This document shows positions 1 through 7,222 of a stretch of DNA of 13,944 nucleotides, piece by piece. Where the stretch lies: NCBI GenBank assembly GCA_913053815.1, contig CAJXGK010000016.1, positions 1-13,944 on the forward strand, in the 5' to 3' direction. Each line of letters opens with the position of its first letter. Within the stretch, counting starts at the first letter, position 1. This stretch comes from an uncultured Rhodanobacteraceae bacterium. GTDB lineage: Bacteria; Pseudomonadota; Gammaproteobacteria; Xanthomonadales; Rhodanobacteraceae. Under the pieces are notes generated by a model that ran no database searches, was not told the origin of the DNA, and saw only the letters and a list, made by a program, of their open reading frames with translations. The position numbers and the translations under genes were made by a program.

Positions 1-4
1 ATCG

Positions 5-215
5 GTGTTACCCACAAGCCAAGTGACACCGGAACCAAGCCTTGAGAAACGCATGCGGCGTCGGTTTACGGTCGACTACAGGCCGCGCATTCTTGTCTAC
101 CCGATGCCGCAGACACTGACGGCGCCGATTCGGTTGACACGGAACGGATCCGGAGCAATGGTGAATATTCTGCCTTGTGATGTCACTACAAAACGCGGTG
201 TTGTTATACCCAAGG
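5..215 (+). mobile_element. Decayed remnant of an IS3-type transposase orfA (helix-turn-helix part)
   Basis: Read from position 5 the frame gives a peptide with EKRMRRRFTVDYRPRIL (about 47-94), which resembles the N-terminus of IS3-family OrfA proteins, typically (K/R)RRRFT.EYK.RIL. After about position 94 the likeness moves to another frame (codons from 91, stop at 178-180), which reads DAADTDG...IRSNGEYSAL, similar to the family stretch DAC..PG.IGALLRREGLYSS.L. Near 180 it appears to move back to the first frame (VTTKRG). Two frame changes within 200 bases and no downstream orfB mean it is non-functional. No terminal inverted repeats are visible, and the 5' end lies at or beyond the window edge. 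The assignment rests on remembered family motifs, so the exact IS group is not given. Confidence 0.5.
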
Positions 216-238
216 CAAGCGTCGCTGGATGAATCTGA

Positions 239-1430
239 ATGGCCTTTACTGAACAACACAAATGGACTTTCCCTGCACGTTTTCGAACCGGGGCCTACGG
301 CTGGAAGGCCTCCCGACTCGCCTGCCAGCGTCTGCGCGAAGCCGTCTACGAGATCAAAAGGGTCGCGAAAAAGGATCCCGTGCTTGGGGCGGAAGGCTCG
401 GTCCGTCTGATGGAGAAACTTTGGCCGGCACTGGAGTATGTGGATAGTTCCAGCGGTGCGCTGGGGTTGGCCGTGTACAAGGCGCTGGATGCGTTGATAC
501 CGCTCATCATTAAGGCACCGGCTGATGACAAGACGCGCAGCAAATGGCTCATTCGGCTCTGGCAGGCGATGGCGGATGATGGTGTCGATTACCTTAGCCC
601 AGTCGGTGATCGTTGGGGGAGGATTTGTGGTTCGGTGGAATTCGCTGGTCGATGGGCTGATGATTTGGTTGCCACGCTGCGGTCCTGTTGGTCGGATCCG
701 AGTCCTGGAGCCTATTTTCACGGTGCGAAGGCGTGTCTGTCCTGCCTGCTGGTGGCGAGGCGTTATCAGGAATTGCTTGAGCTGTTGGACTTGAATCGGT
801 ATCCTATGTGGCATTACCGGTGTTATGGCGTTGAGGCATTGCTGGCGATGGCTAAGAAGGCGGAGGCTGTGCAGTATGCCGAGGCCTCGCGGGGATTGAA
901 CCAGCCGGACTCCGTGATCGACCAGGTTTGCGAGGAGATTCTGATCTCTTCCGGTTTGTATGAAGAGGCCTACCAGCGTTACGGATTAAGTGCTGCGGTG
1001 GGCCATTCTTATATCGCCCGGTTTAACGCGGTGGCGAAGCGTTATCCCATGCAGGACAAGTCACAGATTCTGGCCGATCTCATTGCTACCACACCGGGAG
1101 AAGAGGGTAAGTGGTTTGCTACGGCCAAGGAAATCAGGCTTTTTGACTTGGGATTTCCGCGAATCCGAACCGGCATTCGCGCTCGGCTCGGCACTGGCTG
1201 CGCTGCGCTGGTTGAGTGAGGGATGGGGTTACGAGGTGAGCGATGCGGATGTGGTGGAGGCCTATGACCGGGCGATCGACGCCGCGACCAAGTTGAATCA
1301 CATTGGCGACGTGACCGAGCAGATCCGGCAACTTGTTGGGTCAAATGATAGTGCGTCAAACCAGTTTGTTCGACAGGCACTGCAGGAACGGATGCGCGCG
1401 TGTCAGACCGGCAATCTTGCTGCGTCATAG
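239..1430 (+). pseudogene. Conserved hypothetical helical-repeat protein gene, broken by a frame change near 1150
   Basis: The ATG at 239 opens a frame that reads as real protein (FPARFRTGAYGWKASRLA, then WLIRLWQAMADDGVDYL, RYQELLELLDLNRYPMWHYR and GLNQPDSVIDQVCEEILISSG). An in-frame TGA at 230-232 rules out an earlier ATG. Protein-like sequence continues to EIRLFDL (ending at 1150). From there the frame gives low-quality sequence and stops at 1217-1219. The frame starting at 1152 takes over with DFRESEPAFALGSALAALRWLSEGWGYEVSDADVVEAYDRAI and ends at TAG 1428-1430. In relatives as I recall them, about 20 residues lie between the FDLA and RDF motifs and are missing here, so a small out-of-frame deletion fits better than a one-base slip. 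The protein would be cytoplasmic, alpha-helical and TPR-like, of unknown function, probably about 400 residues when intact. It may belong to the DUF6880-like hypotheticals, but I am unsure of the family name. No good ribosome binding site precedes 239. Confidence 0.7.
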
Positions 1431-1443
1431 TGGCGCATCTTCA

Positions 1444-1472
1444 AAAAAACAACAGGATAGGTGCTGTTTTTT
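1444..1472 (+). terminator. Weak AT-rich hairpin with T run after the broken gene
   Basis: A run of A followed by CAACA (1444-1454) pairs with TGCTG plus six T (1462-1472), with one A.C mismatch and a 7-base loop. It begins 13 bases after the stop at 1430. The stem is mostly A-T, so termination would be inefficient. It could act in either direction. Confidence 0.25.
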
Positions 1473-1539
1473 GATACATAAAATACGGTACACAATTTTA
1501 ATTATTTTAAAAACAATTGCTTAACGACAAAGATTTTGT

Positions 1540-1569
1540 TTGATCGGGTATTGCAAACGGTAATATATA
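1540..1569 (+). promoter_or_regulatory. Possible sigma70 promoter for tadA
   Basis: TTGATC (1540-1545) and TATATA (1564-1569) are 18 bases apart and lie in an AT-rich stretch (1470-1570) unlike the surrounding genes. Transcription from here would give a leader of roughly 110 bases before tadA. The match is moderate and other placements in this AT-rich DNA are possible. Confidence 0.3.
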
Positions 1570-1686
1570 GGCGACTGTATGGGGCCTCTAATAGAGGTTC
1601 TCCATAGTGTTTTTTATGGTATTGACATTAGCTGCTATCGGAAAGCTCGCGCCAATACTGGACTTTTGCGAGCTATTTACAATCGA

Positions 1687-2211
1687 ATGGAAATGAGTAC
1701 AACACTTCGGGAAACCGATGCAAAGATCTGTGAAGCCGGCGAGCGTCAGCGTAAAATTGATCTGCGTTGGATGCACAGGGCATTGGAATTGGCACGATTT
1801 GCCGAGGAACAGGACGATGAGGTTCCGGTCGGTGCCGTATTGGTTCTTGGAGAGCATGCTGTAGGGGAAGGCTGGAACCGTTGTATTACGCTTAACGACC
1901 CTACCGCCCATGCGGAAATTCTTGCTCTGCGCGCAGCGGGGGTACGACTGGCCAATTACCGGTTTCCCGGCAGTGCCTTATACGTCACTTTGGAGCCCTG
2001 TGCGATGTGTGCGATGGCGATGGTGCATGCACGGGTGGAACGTGTCGTGTTTGCTGCATATGATCCTAAGACCGGAGCAGCAGGCAGCGTGTTTGATACG
2101 CTGATCAGTGATCGGCACAATCACCGCATTGCGCTCGAGGCAGGCTTGCTTGAAGATCAATCTACAGAGCTTTTACGCCATTTTTTCAGTCATCGCAGAA
2201 ATAAGGGCTGA
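1687..2211 (+). CDS. tadA: tRNA-specific adenosine deaminase TadA
   Basis: TadA converts adenosine 34 to inosine in the anticodon of tRNA-Arg(ACG), letting one tRNA read three arginine codons; it acts in the cytoplasm as a homodimer. From the ATG at 1687 the protein has 174 residues, close to the usual 160-175. The cytidine/deoxycytidylate deaminase signature is complete: TAHAE (His75 a zinc ligand, Glu77 the proton shuttle) and EPCAMC (Cys105 and Cys108, the other zinc ligands). The N-terminal EVPVGAVLV and the segment AAYDPKTGAAGS are also typical. The frame is open from 1579, but residues encoded before 1687 do not look like the family. ATG 1693 is an equally possible start, while ATG 1771 would cut into the conserved first helix. 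No strong ribosome binding site is seen before either start. It has no operon partner here. Confidence 0.93.
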   Translation: MEMSTTLRETDAKICEAGERQRKIDLRWMHRALELARFAEEQDDEVPVGAVLVLGEHAVGEGWNRCITLNDPTAHAEILALRAAGVRLANYRFPGSALYVTLEPCAMCAMAMVHARVERVVFAAYDPKTGAAGSVFDTLISDRHNHRIALEAGLLEDQSTELLRHFFSHRRNKG

Positions 2212-2223
2212 AAGAGCCGTTTT
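2206..2223 (+). terminator. Weak hairpin plus T run at the tadA stop codon
   Basis: GGCT (2206-2209) pairs with AGCC (2215-2218) around a 5-base loop, followed by G and four T (2220-2223). It overlaps the tadA stop at 2209-2211. A 4-bp stem is short for an efficient Rho-independent terminator. Confidence 0.2.
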
Positions 2224-2249
2224 CTCCCGATAGCAGTGGGTGGCCCCCA

Positions 2250-2330
2250 CCCTGGTTGTTGGGGAGGCGCGCTGATCAGGTCCGGCAAGTACTCAGCCAT
2301 GACCTAATAGCAGATCGCCCCGGTGAACAT
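2250..2330 (+). other. GC-rich foldable intergenic element, possible structured RNA with weak SRP-RNA-like core
   Basis: Between tadA and the next gene, 2271-2282 pairs with 2301-2311 (ten base pairs, one bulged G and one C.A mismatch), and outside it GGGG (2261-2264) can pair with CCCC (2318-2321), continued by a wobble-rich helix. The loop side carries CAGGTCCGG (2277-2285) and CAGCC (2294-2298), which recall the core of bacterial SRP RNA (CAGGTCCGGAAGGAAGCAGCC in E. coli has one residue more than can be quoted in full here only in its last base). The symmetric-loop AGCA and the closed GGAA tetraloop are not preserved, and the arms do not follow the usual 4.5S pattern. It may be a degenerate copy, another RNA, or chance. 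No protein is supported here. Confidence 0.22.
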
Positions 2331-2467
2331 GACTCTGTGGAGTTCTGCGCCGCTGCTAAGCACAAAAGCTCCATGGTTGCGATGACGCAACAAAGAAACG
2401 TTCAAAAAACAACTACACGGGTCTAGTGGAGGCCCAGATACAAATTTTTTTTAATAAAGGAAATAAT

Positions 2468-3619
2468 ATGGGTAAATTGACATTTGGAGTCATAGGGACT
2501 TCGAGAAAAGAAGATGAACGACGTGTTCCCATTCATCCAGACCATCTATCGCGTATCCCTGAACAACTACGCCGGCAGTTAATATTCGAGAAAAAATATG
2601 GGGAACCATTTGGTATTGAAGATGCGGAAATTGCTAGTCTGACAGGTGGTATTGCTTCGCGCCATGAGTTATTGACTAATATTGGCCATGTAATTTTACC
2701 AAAACCTATGTTACCCGATCTACAGGAACTGCGTAGAGGTGGAATAATCTGGGGCTGGCCACATTGTGTACAGCAATCACCTATTACGCAGGTTGCGATT
2801 GATCGCAAGCAAACACTTATTGCTTTTGAGGATATGTTTGCTTGGGGTCCTAATAAGCAGGTCGGTCGCCACACTTTCTATAAAAATAATGAATTAGCGG
2901 GTTATTCAGCAATACTGCATGCATTGCAATTAAGAGGTATTGATGGTCACTACGGGAATCAGCGAAAAATCATTATTTTCAGCTTTGGTGCGGCAAGTCG
3001 TGGTGCTATATATGCTCTCAAGGCACGGGGCTTCTTAGATATCACAATATGTATTCATCGACCCGACTATGAGGTCCGGGAAGAAGTTCTTGGTTGCCAC
3101 TATGTCCGCATTCGCGAGGGTAAAGATAACGAAGCACGTATGGTGGTGGTGGAGCACGATGGTACTGAACGACCATTGGCTGAACTGATTGGCCAATCTG
3201 ATATTATTGTAAATGGAACTTATCAGAACCCTGATCATCCCACTTTCTTTGTAACCGAAGAGGAAAAATCAACTCTCAAGCCAGGGTGTCTTATTATCGA
3301 TGTCAGTTGCGATGAAAATATGGGGTTTTTCTTTGCCAAACCGACTACTTTTAAAGACCCCATGTTCAAAGTTGGTAATATATATTACTACGCGGTTGAT
3401 CATACCCCAAGCTACCTTTGGGAAAGTGCCTCTCGATCTATCTCCGCCGCTCTTCTTACCCATTTGCCGACGGTGTTGGCTGGTTACAATAGTTGGCAGC
3501 TCAATGATACGATTCGACGATCCTTAAATATTGATGCGGGGGTCATTAAAAATCCTGCTATTTTATCATTTCAGAAGCGTCAACCGAACTATCCCCATGC
3601 GGCCATCGATGCGGTCTGA
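2468..3619 (+). CDS. Alanine dehydrogenase/PNT-family enzyme, N5-(carboxyethyl)ornithine synthase-like
   Basis: 383 residues from the ATG at 2468, chosen because AAGGA (2457-2461) sits 6 bases upstream; the frame also has a GTG at 2426 without such support. The N-terminal half resembles the alanine dehydrogenase/transhydrogenase N-terminal fold: GVIGTSRKEDERRVPIHP (7-24), then EKKYGEPFGIED (41-52) and ILPKP (76-80). A dinucleotide-binding stretch IIIFSFGAASRGAIYAL (168-184) is followed by conserved IIDVSCDENMGF (276-287) and YYAVDHTPSYLWESAS (307-322). Proteins like this are usually annotated N5-(carboxyethyl)ornithine synthase, an NADPH enzyme joining pyruvate reductively to the side-chain amine of ornithine or lysine; the substrate here is not proven. 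It could equally be an unassigned opine-type or lysine-ketoglutarate-like dehydrogenase. The gene stands alone and is clearly more AT-rich than its neighbours (for example 32% GC in 2881-2940), suggesting transfer. Confidence 0.75.
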   Translation: MGKLTFGVIGTSRKEDERRVPIHPDHLSRIPEQLRRQLIFEKKYGEPFGIEDAEIASLTGGIASRHELLTNIGHVILPKPMLPDLQELRRGGIIWGWPHCVQQSPITQVAIDRKQTLIAFEDMFAWGPNKQVGRHTFYKNNELAGYSAILHALQLRGIDGHYGNQRKIIIFSFGAASRGAIYALKARGFLDITICIHRPDYEVREEVLGCHYVRIREGKDNEARMVVVEHDGTERPLAELIGQSDIIVNGTYQNPDHPTFFVTEEEKSTLKPGCLIIDVSCDENMGFFFAKPTTFKDPMFKVGNIYYYAVDHTPSYLWESASRSISAALLTHLPTVLAGYNSWQLNDTIRRSLNIDAGVIKNPAILSFQKRQPNYPHAAIDAV

Positions 3620-3803
3620 AATTCTTTCAAAGGTATACTCCATGAGCGGCTTTCTATAAACTCTTCACTTGCTGCAGTATATAGCGGTGTGCGAATGCCA
3701 ACGTGATGCTCACCTTTGATTTGCCTATCAGCCACCCAAATTTCTACAGGCCTTACACGGCTGTACTGTGTGATTGCACTAGTGCCGGTTATGCTGTGCG
3801 GTG

Positions 3804-4529
3804 ATGAACACGCTACTCATTTCCGATTTGCATCTTGATCCCGTTCGGCCAGAAATTACTGCGTTGTTCGAGCGGTTCTTGGTCGCCGAGGCCCGTCAGG
3901 CGGAGGCCCTGTACATCCTTGGCGACCTGTTTGATGTTTGGATAGGTGATGACAACGATGACCCCCTGGCGGCGCGGGTGGCGGGTTTGCTGGCCCAGCT
4001 ATCTATGACCGGAGTGCCGGTGTATTTCATGGTTGGGAATCGTGATTTTCTGCTCAGCGAGGCCTACGCCAAGCGTGCCGGGATACGTCTTTTGGAGGAC
4101 GGCTGTGTGCACACTATCGGTGGAGTGCCGACGGTTCTTCTGCATGGCGATGTGTTGTGCACTGACGATGTCGCGTATCAGAAGTTCCGGGTTGAGGTTC
4201 GCAACCCAAGCTGGCAGACAAGGTTTCTTGCTCGGCCGCTGGCGGAACGCCGCACTTATGCGTTGCAGGCCCGTGCGGTGAGCCATGCCCATACTCGTGA
4301 CAATTCGGAGTCATTGATGGATGTGAATACACAAGCGGTGCGGGCGGTTCTCCGTGAGAGGGGGGTGCAACGCATGATTCACGGACACACTCATCGTCCT
4401 TCCGTGCAGGCATGGACCATCAATAACCAGCCAGCGCAACGCATCGTCCTAGGTGACTGGTACCAGCAGGGTTCGGTGTTGCGGGTCGCTGAACAGGGTG
4501 ATTTTGTGCGGCACATGTTGCCGCTTTGA
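3804..4529 (+). CDS. lpxH: UDP-2,3-diacylglucosamine diphosphatase LpxH
   Basis: LpxH hydrolyses UDP-2,3-diacylglucosamine to lipid X and UMP on the inner face of the inner membrane, the fourth step of lipid A synthesis. From ATG 3804 the product has 241 residues, the usual length; a GTG immediately before it (3801) is the only nearby alternative. It is a calcineurin-like metallophosphoesterase with every signature block: SDLHL (Asp8, His10), GDLFDVWIGDD (Asp41), GNRDF (Asn79), HGD (His114) and HGHTHRP (His193, His195, His197). These metal ligands fall at the same numbers as in E. coli LpxH, so the enzyme should be active. The separate LpxI and LpxG replacements are unrelated in sequence. No ribosome binding site of note precedes it, and it is monocistronic as far as the window shows. 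The 180-base gap upstream holds no recognisable terminator or promoter. Confidence 0.96.
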   Translation: MNTLLISDLHLDPVRPEITALFERFLVAEARQAEALYILGDLFDVWIGDDNDDPLAARVAGLLAQLSMTGVPVYFMVGNRDFLLSEAYAKRAGIRLLEDGCVHTIGGVPTVLLHGDVLCTDDVAYQKFRVEVRNPSWQTRFLARPLAERRTYALQARAVSHAHTRDNSESLMDVNTQAVRAVLRERGVQRMIHGHTHRPSVQAWTINNQPAQRIVLGDWYQQGSVLRVAEQGDFVRHMLPL

Positions 4530-4582
4530 CTGATCGGGGCTGAGGCAAGGAGCCGCCGGCGGGGGGCTGAAACGGCCATGGC

Positions 4583-4612
4583 TTGTTGTTCGGGGCCTGC
4601 AGCGACTAAAAT
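4583..4612 (+). promoter_or_regulatory. Sigma70-type promoter for rpsO-pnp
   Basis: TTGTTG (4583-4588) and TAAAAT (4607-4612) are separated by 18 bases. This predicts a start near 4619 and a leader of about 100 bases, which would contain the long hairpin at 4644-4691. It lies 54 bases after lpxH, which has no strong terminator of its own. Confidence 0.5.
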
Positions 4613-4643
4613 AGCTGTCTTGCGTCGACCCCATCATTATCAA

Positions 4644-4691
4644 GCGGGGCTTGCCACAGGACATGGACCCATGATCTGTCGCAAGTCTCGC
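4644..4691 (+). promoter_or_regulatory. Long hairpin in the rpsO leader, candidate S15 autoregulatory element
   Basis: An 11-bp helix (4644-4654 with 4681-4691) continues through a C.C mismatch into ACAG/CTGT (4656-4659 with 4676-4679), then a G.T plus A.A step and CATG/CATG (4662-4665 with 4670-4673) closed by a GACC loop. Two G.T pairs (4647.4688, 4649.4686) alternate with G-C pairs. GCAAG (4681-4685) can instead pair with CTTGC (4693-4697), next to the ribosome binding site GAGGA (4701-4705), so two exclusive folds exist. No T run follows, so it is not a terminator. Autoregulation by S15 is known in several bacteria with unrelated leader folds; its use here is inferred from position and shape. 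Confidence 0.5.
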
Positions 4692-4716
4692 GCTTGCATA
4701 GAGGAAATTACCTTCC

Positions 4717-4986
4717 ATGTCGCTCAACGTAGAACAGACCAGTAAGATTATCAGTGAGTACGGCCGTGCGCCCAGGGATACCGGTTCACCGGAAGTTCAG
4801 GTGGCATTGCTCACTGCGCGGATCGTGATGCTGGCTGATCACTTTAAAATTCACAAGCAGGACCGGCACTCACGTCGCGGCCTGCTCAAGCTTGTCAACC
4901 AGCGTCGTCGCCTTCTGGGTTATCTCAAGAAACGCGACCAGCAGCGCTATCAGGTACTCATTCAGCGCCTGGGCCTGCGCCGTTGA
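4717..4986 (+). CDS. rpsO: 30S ribosomal protein S15
   Basis: S15 is a primary binding protein of the central domain of 16S rRNA and also contacts 23S rRNA in a bridge between the subunits. The product has 89 residues, exactly the usual size, and aligns along its whole length with E. coli S15: [20 protein letters not shown], then [12 protein letters not shown], and the C-terminal LIQRLGLRR. The conserved rRNA-binding residues in the DTGS, HS.R and RRR regions are present. GAGGA (4701-4705) lies 11 bases before the ATG, a slightly long spacing that may matter for control by the upstream hairpin. pnp follows after 20 bases, so the two are one transcription unit, as in many gammaproteobacteria. 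Confidence 0.99.
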   Translation: MSLNVEQTSKIISEYGRAPRDTGSPEVQVALLTARIVMLADHFKIHKQDRHSRRGLLKLVNQRRRLLGYLKKRDQQRYQVLIQRLGLRR

Positions 4987-5006
4987 TCCAACCAGGAGAA
5001 AGAAAC

Positions 5007-7100
5007 GTGGCGAAAGTAAGTAAATCATTCCAGTACGGCCGGCATCAAGTCACCCTGGAAACGGGCGAAATTGCCCGTCAGGCTGGTGGTGCCGTCAAGG
5101 TGGAGGTGGATGGCACTGTAGTGTTGGTTACTGCAGTAGCCACAACCAAGGCGCGTGAGGGGCAAAGTTTTTTCCCACTTACCGTCGATTATCAAGAGAA
5201 GTTTTACTCTGCCGGGCGTATCCCCGGTGGGTTTTTCAAGCGTGAAGGTCGCCCGACCGAGAAGGAGACGCTGACTTCGCGCCTCATTGATCGCCCGATT
5301 CGCCCCTTGTTTCCCGAGGCGTTCAAAAACGAGGTGCAGGTGATTGCTACCGTATTCTCGATGAATCCTGAAGTAGACGGTGACATTCCGGCCCTAATCG
5401 GTACTTCAGCCGCCCTTATGCTGGCCGGGATTCCATTCCAGGGTCCTATCGCCGCCGCCCGGGTCGGTTATGCCAAGGGCGAGTACCTGCTCAATCCTGG
5501 GGCGACTGAGCTATCTGATTCCGAGTTGGAGCTGGTTGTCGCCGGTACCGCCAGTGCGGTGTTAATGGTCGAATCCGAAGCCAATCTGCTCAGTGAAGAG
5601 GTGATGCTGGGTGCGGTCATGTTTGGTCATCGCGAAATGCAAAAAGCCATTGTGGCGATCAATGAACTGGTCGCCGAGGTCGGTCGTAAGTCATTTGCAT
5701 GGCAAGAACCAGTTCGCAATGATGCGTTGTTTACGGCCGTTGAGGGAGCATTGGGCAACCGCTTGGTCGACGCCTTCCAGACTCGTGACAAGCTGGAGCG
5801 CCGTGATGTCATCACGGCATTGAAGAATGAAGTACGGGAATCGCTGGTCGCGCAGGCTGAGGCCAATGACTGGAGTGCCGATGAAATGGGTGAGGTATTC
5901 GGTGAAATCGAGTATCGCACCATGCGTAACGGTGTGTTGCAGAGCAAAGTACGTATCGATGGCCGCAACTTGGACGATGTACGTCCAATCAGTTCGCGTG
6001 TTGGGGTGCTGCCCCGTACTCATGGTTCGGCACTGTTTACTCGTGGTGAGACCCAGGCTCTGGTGACGGTGACTCTGGGTACCACCAAGGATGCACAGGT
6101 CGTTGACGCACCCGGTGGCGAATCAAAAGATACTTTCCTGTTTCATTATAATTTTCCTCCGTACTCGGTGGGCGAAGTCGGCCGCATGTTTGGTCCCAAG
6201 CGTCGTGAAATCGGCCATGGACGCCTGGCCAAGCGTGGGGTGCAGGCTGTGATGCCGTCGATTGAGGAGTTCCCGTATGTGTTGCGGGTAGTTTCGGATA
6301 TTACCGAGTCGAATGGTTCCAGTTCGATGGCTTCGGTGTGTGGCTCCTCCCTGGCCATGATGGACGCAGGTGTGCCACTGAAATCCCCGGTAGCCGGTAT
6401 TGCGATGGGTTTGGTCAAGGACGCTGATAATTTCGTGGTGCTCTCGGATATTCTTGGTGATGAGGATCATCTTGGCGACATGGATTTCAAGGTTGCAGGA
6501 ACCTCTGAAGGTATCAGTGCCCTGCAGATGGATATCAAGATCGACGGGATCACTGAAGAAATCATGCGTACGGCTCTGGAACAGGCCAAGCGTGGACGTT
6601 TGCATATTCTTGGCGAGATGCAGAAGGCCATCAATCAGCCGCGTGCCGAGCTTTCAGATTATGCCCCGCGCTTGCTGACCATGCGTATCCATCCGGACAA
6701 GATTCGTGAAGTGATCGGCAAGGGTGGCTCGGTTATCCGTTCCATCACTGAGGAAACCGGTACTACGATTGATATCACCGATGATGGTGTCATTGTCATC
6801 GCGTCGGTCAATCGCACGGCGGCTGAGAATGCCAAGAAGCGCATCGAGTTAATTGTTTCCGATGTTGAACCTGGAACGATCTATGAGGGCAAGGTCGTCA
6901 AGTTGATGGACTTCGGCGCTTTCGTGACCATTCTTCCGGGGAAGGACGGCTTGGTCCATATATCGCAAATCTCCAATGAGCGTGTCGAGAAGGTTTCTGA
7001 CAAGCTTAAGGAAGGTGATTTCGTCAAGGTCAAAGTATTGGAAGTCGATAAGCAGGGCCGTATACGTCTGTCGATGAAAGCTGTCGAAGAGACGGCCTAA
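5007..7100 (+). CDS. pnp: Polyribonucleotide nucleotidyltransferase (PNPase)
   Basis: PNPase degrades RNA 3'-to-5' using phosphate and releasing nucleoside diphosphates; it works as a trimer ring, often within the RNase E degradosome. The GTG at 5007 is the likely start, with AGGAG (4994-4998) 8 bases upstream; the open frame back to TTG 4983 overlaps the rpsO stop and lacks support. The 697 residues show the full domain order: RNase PH 1 (about 10-145), helical domain (about 150-230), catalytic RNase PH 2 (about 310-545), KH (about 553-615, with [10 protein letters not shown] at 569-578) and S1 (about 622-692). Catalytic blocks are intact: [10 protein letters not shown] (396-405), [12 protein letters not shown] (435-446) and the metal-binding aspartates in [11 protein letters not shown] (484-494). 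The protein stops just after S1, without the alanine/proline-rich tail of E. coli PNPase. Confidence 0.98.
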   Translation: MAKVSKSFQYGRHQVTLETGEIARQAGGAVKVEVDGTVVLVTAVATTKAREGQSFFPLTVDYQEKFYSAGRIPGGFFKREGRPTEKETLTSRLIDRPIRPLFPEAFKNEVQVIATVFSMNPEVDGDIPALIGTSAALMLAGIPFQGPIAAARVGYAKGEYLLNPGATELSDSELELVVAGTASAVLMVESEANLLSEEVMLGAVMFGHREMQKAIVAINELVAEVGRKSFAWQEPVRNDALFTAVEGALGNRLVDAFQTRDKLERRDVITALKNEVRESLVAQAEANDWSADEMGEVFGEIEYRTMRNGVLQSKVRIDGRNLDDVRPISSRVGVLPRTHGSALFTRGETQALVTVTLGTTKDAQVVDAPGGESKDTFLFHYNFPPYSVGEVGRMFGPKRREIGHGRLAKRGVQAVMPSIEEFPYVLRVVSDITESNGSSSMASVCGSSLAMMDAGVPLKSPVAGIAMGLVKDADNFVVLSDILGDEDHLGDMDFKVAGTSEGISALQMDIKIDGITEEIMRTALEQAKRGRLHILGEMQKAINQPRAELSDYAPRLLTMRIHPDKIREVIGKGGSVIRSITEETGTTIDITDDGVIVIASVNRTAAENAKKRIELIVSDVEPGTIYEGKVVKLMDFGAFVTILPGKDGLVHISQISNERVEKVSDKLKEGDFVKVKVLEVDKQGRIRLSMKAVEETA

Positions 7101-7135
7101 GGCAGGGCTTTATGGCCATGGTGTGAGTGTGACAG

Positions 7136-7172
7136 CGCCCGGTTCCGGAAGCGGAGTCGGGTGTTTTGTTTT
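7136..7172 (+). terminator. Strong Rho-independent terminator after pnp
   Basis: Bases 7136-7147 pair without interruption with 7152-7163 (12 bp including three G.T pairs) around a GAAG loop, followed directly by TTTTGTTTT (7164-7172). It begins 35 bases after the pnp stop and separates the rpsO-pnp unit from phaE. Confidence 0.85.
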
Positions 7173-7222
7173 ACGCTGGATACCGCACTCATCTTTCAAC
7201 TCCGTGTGTGCCGGAGAATGCC

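Noticed and set aside
8-814. 268-codon open frame on the minus strand
   Set aside because: It is antisense to the broken conserved gene, shows no family motifs, and has the Arg/His/Pro-rich look of a shadow frame; the plus strand carries recognisable protein blocks throughout.
1622-1659. TTGACA at 1622-1627 as a -35 box
   Set aside because: No acceptable -10 hexamer lies 15-19 bases downstream.
1579-1686. Upstream extension of the tadA frame from ATG 1579
   Set aside because: The added 36 residues do not resemble TadA, would make the protein too long, and lie in AT-rich DNA that looks like a promoter and leader.
2376-2391. Perfect GTTGCG/CGCAAC hairpin before the dehydrogenase gene as a terminator
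   Set aside because: No T run follows on the plus strand, and a 6-bp stem of this kind is expected by chance in a window this size.
3620-3803. Possible RNA gene or promoter between the dehydrogenase gene and lpxH
   Set aside because: No tRNA T-loop, no stable hairpin with a T run and no convincing -35/-10 pair could be found; it is reported as empty.
4540-4572. GC-rich hairpin after lpxH as a terminator
   Set aside because: The stem has a mismatch and is followed by GAAACGG rather than T residues.
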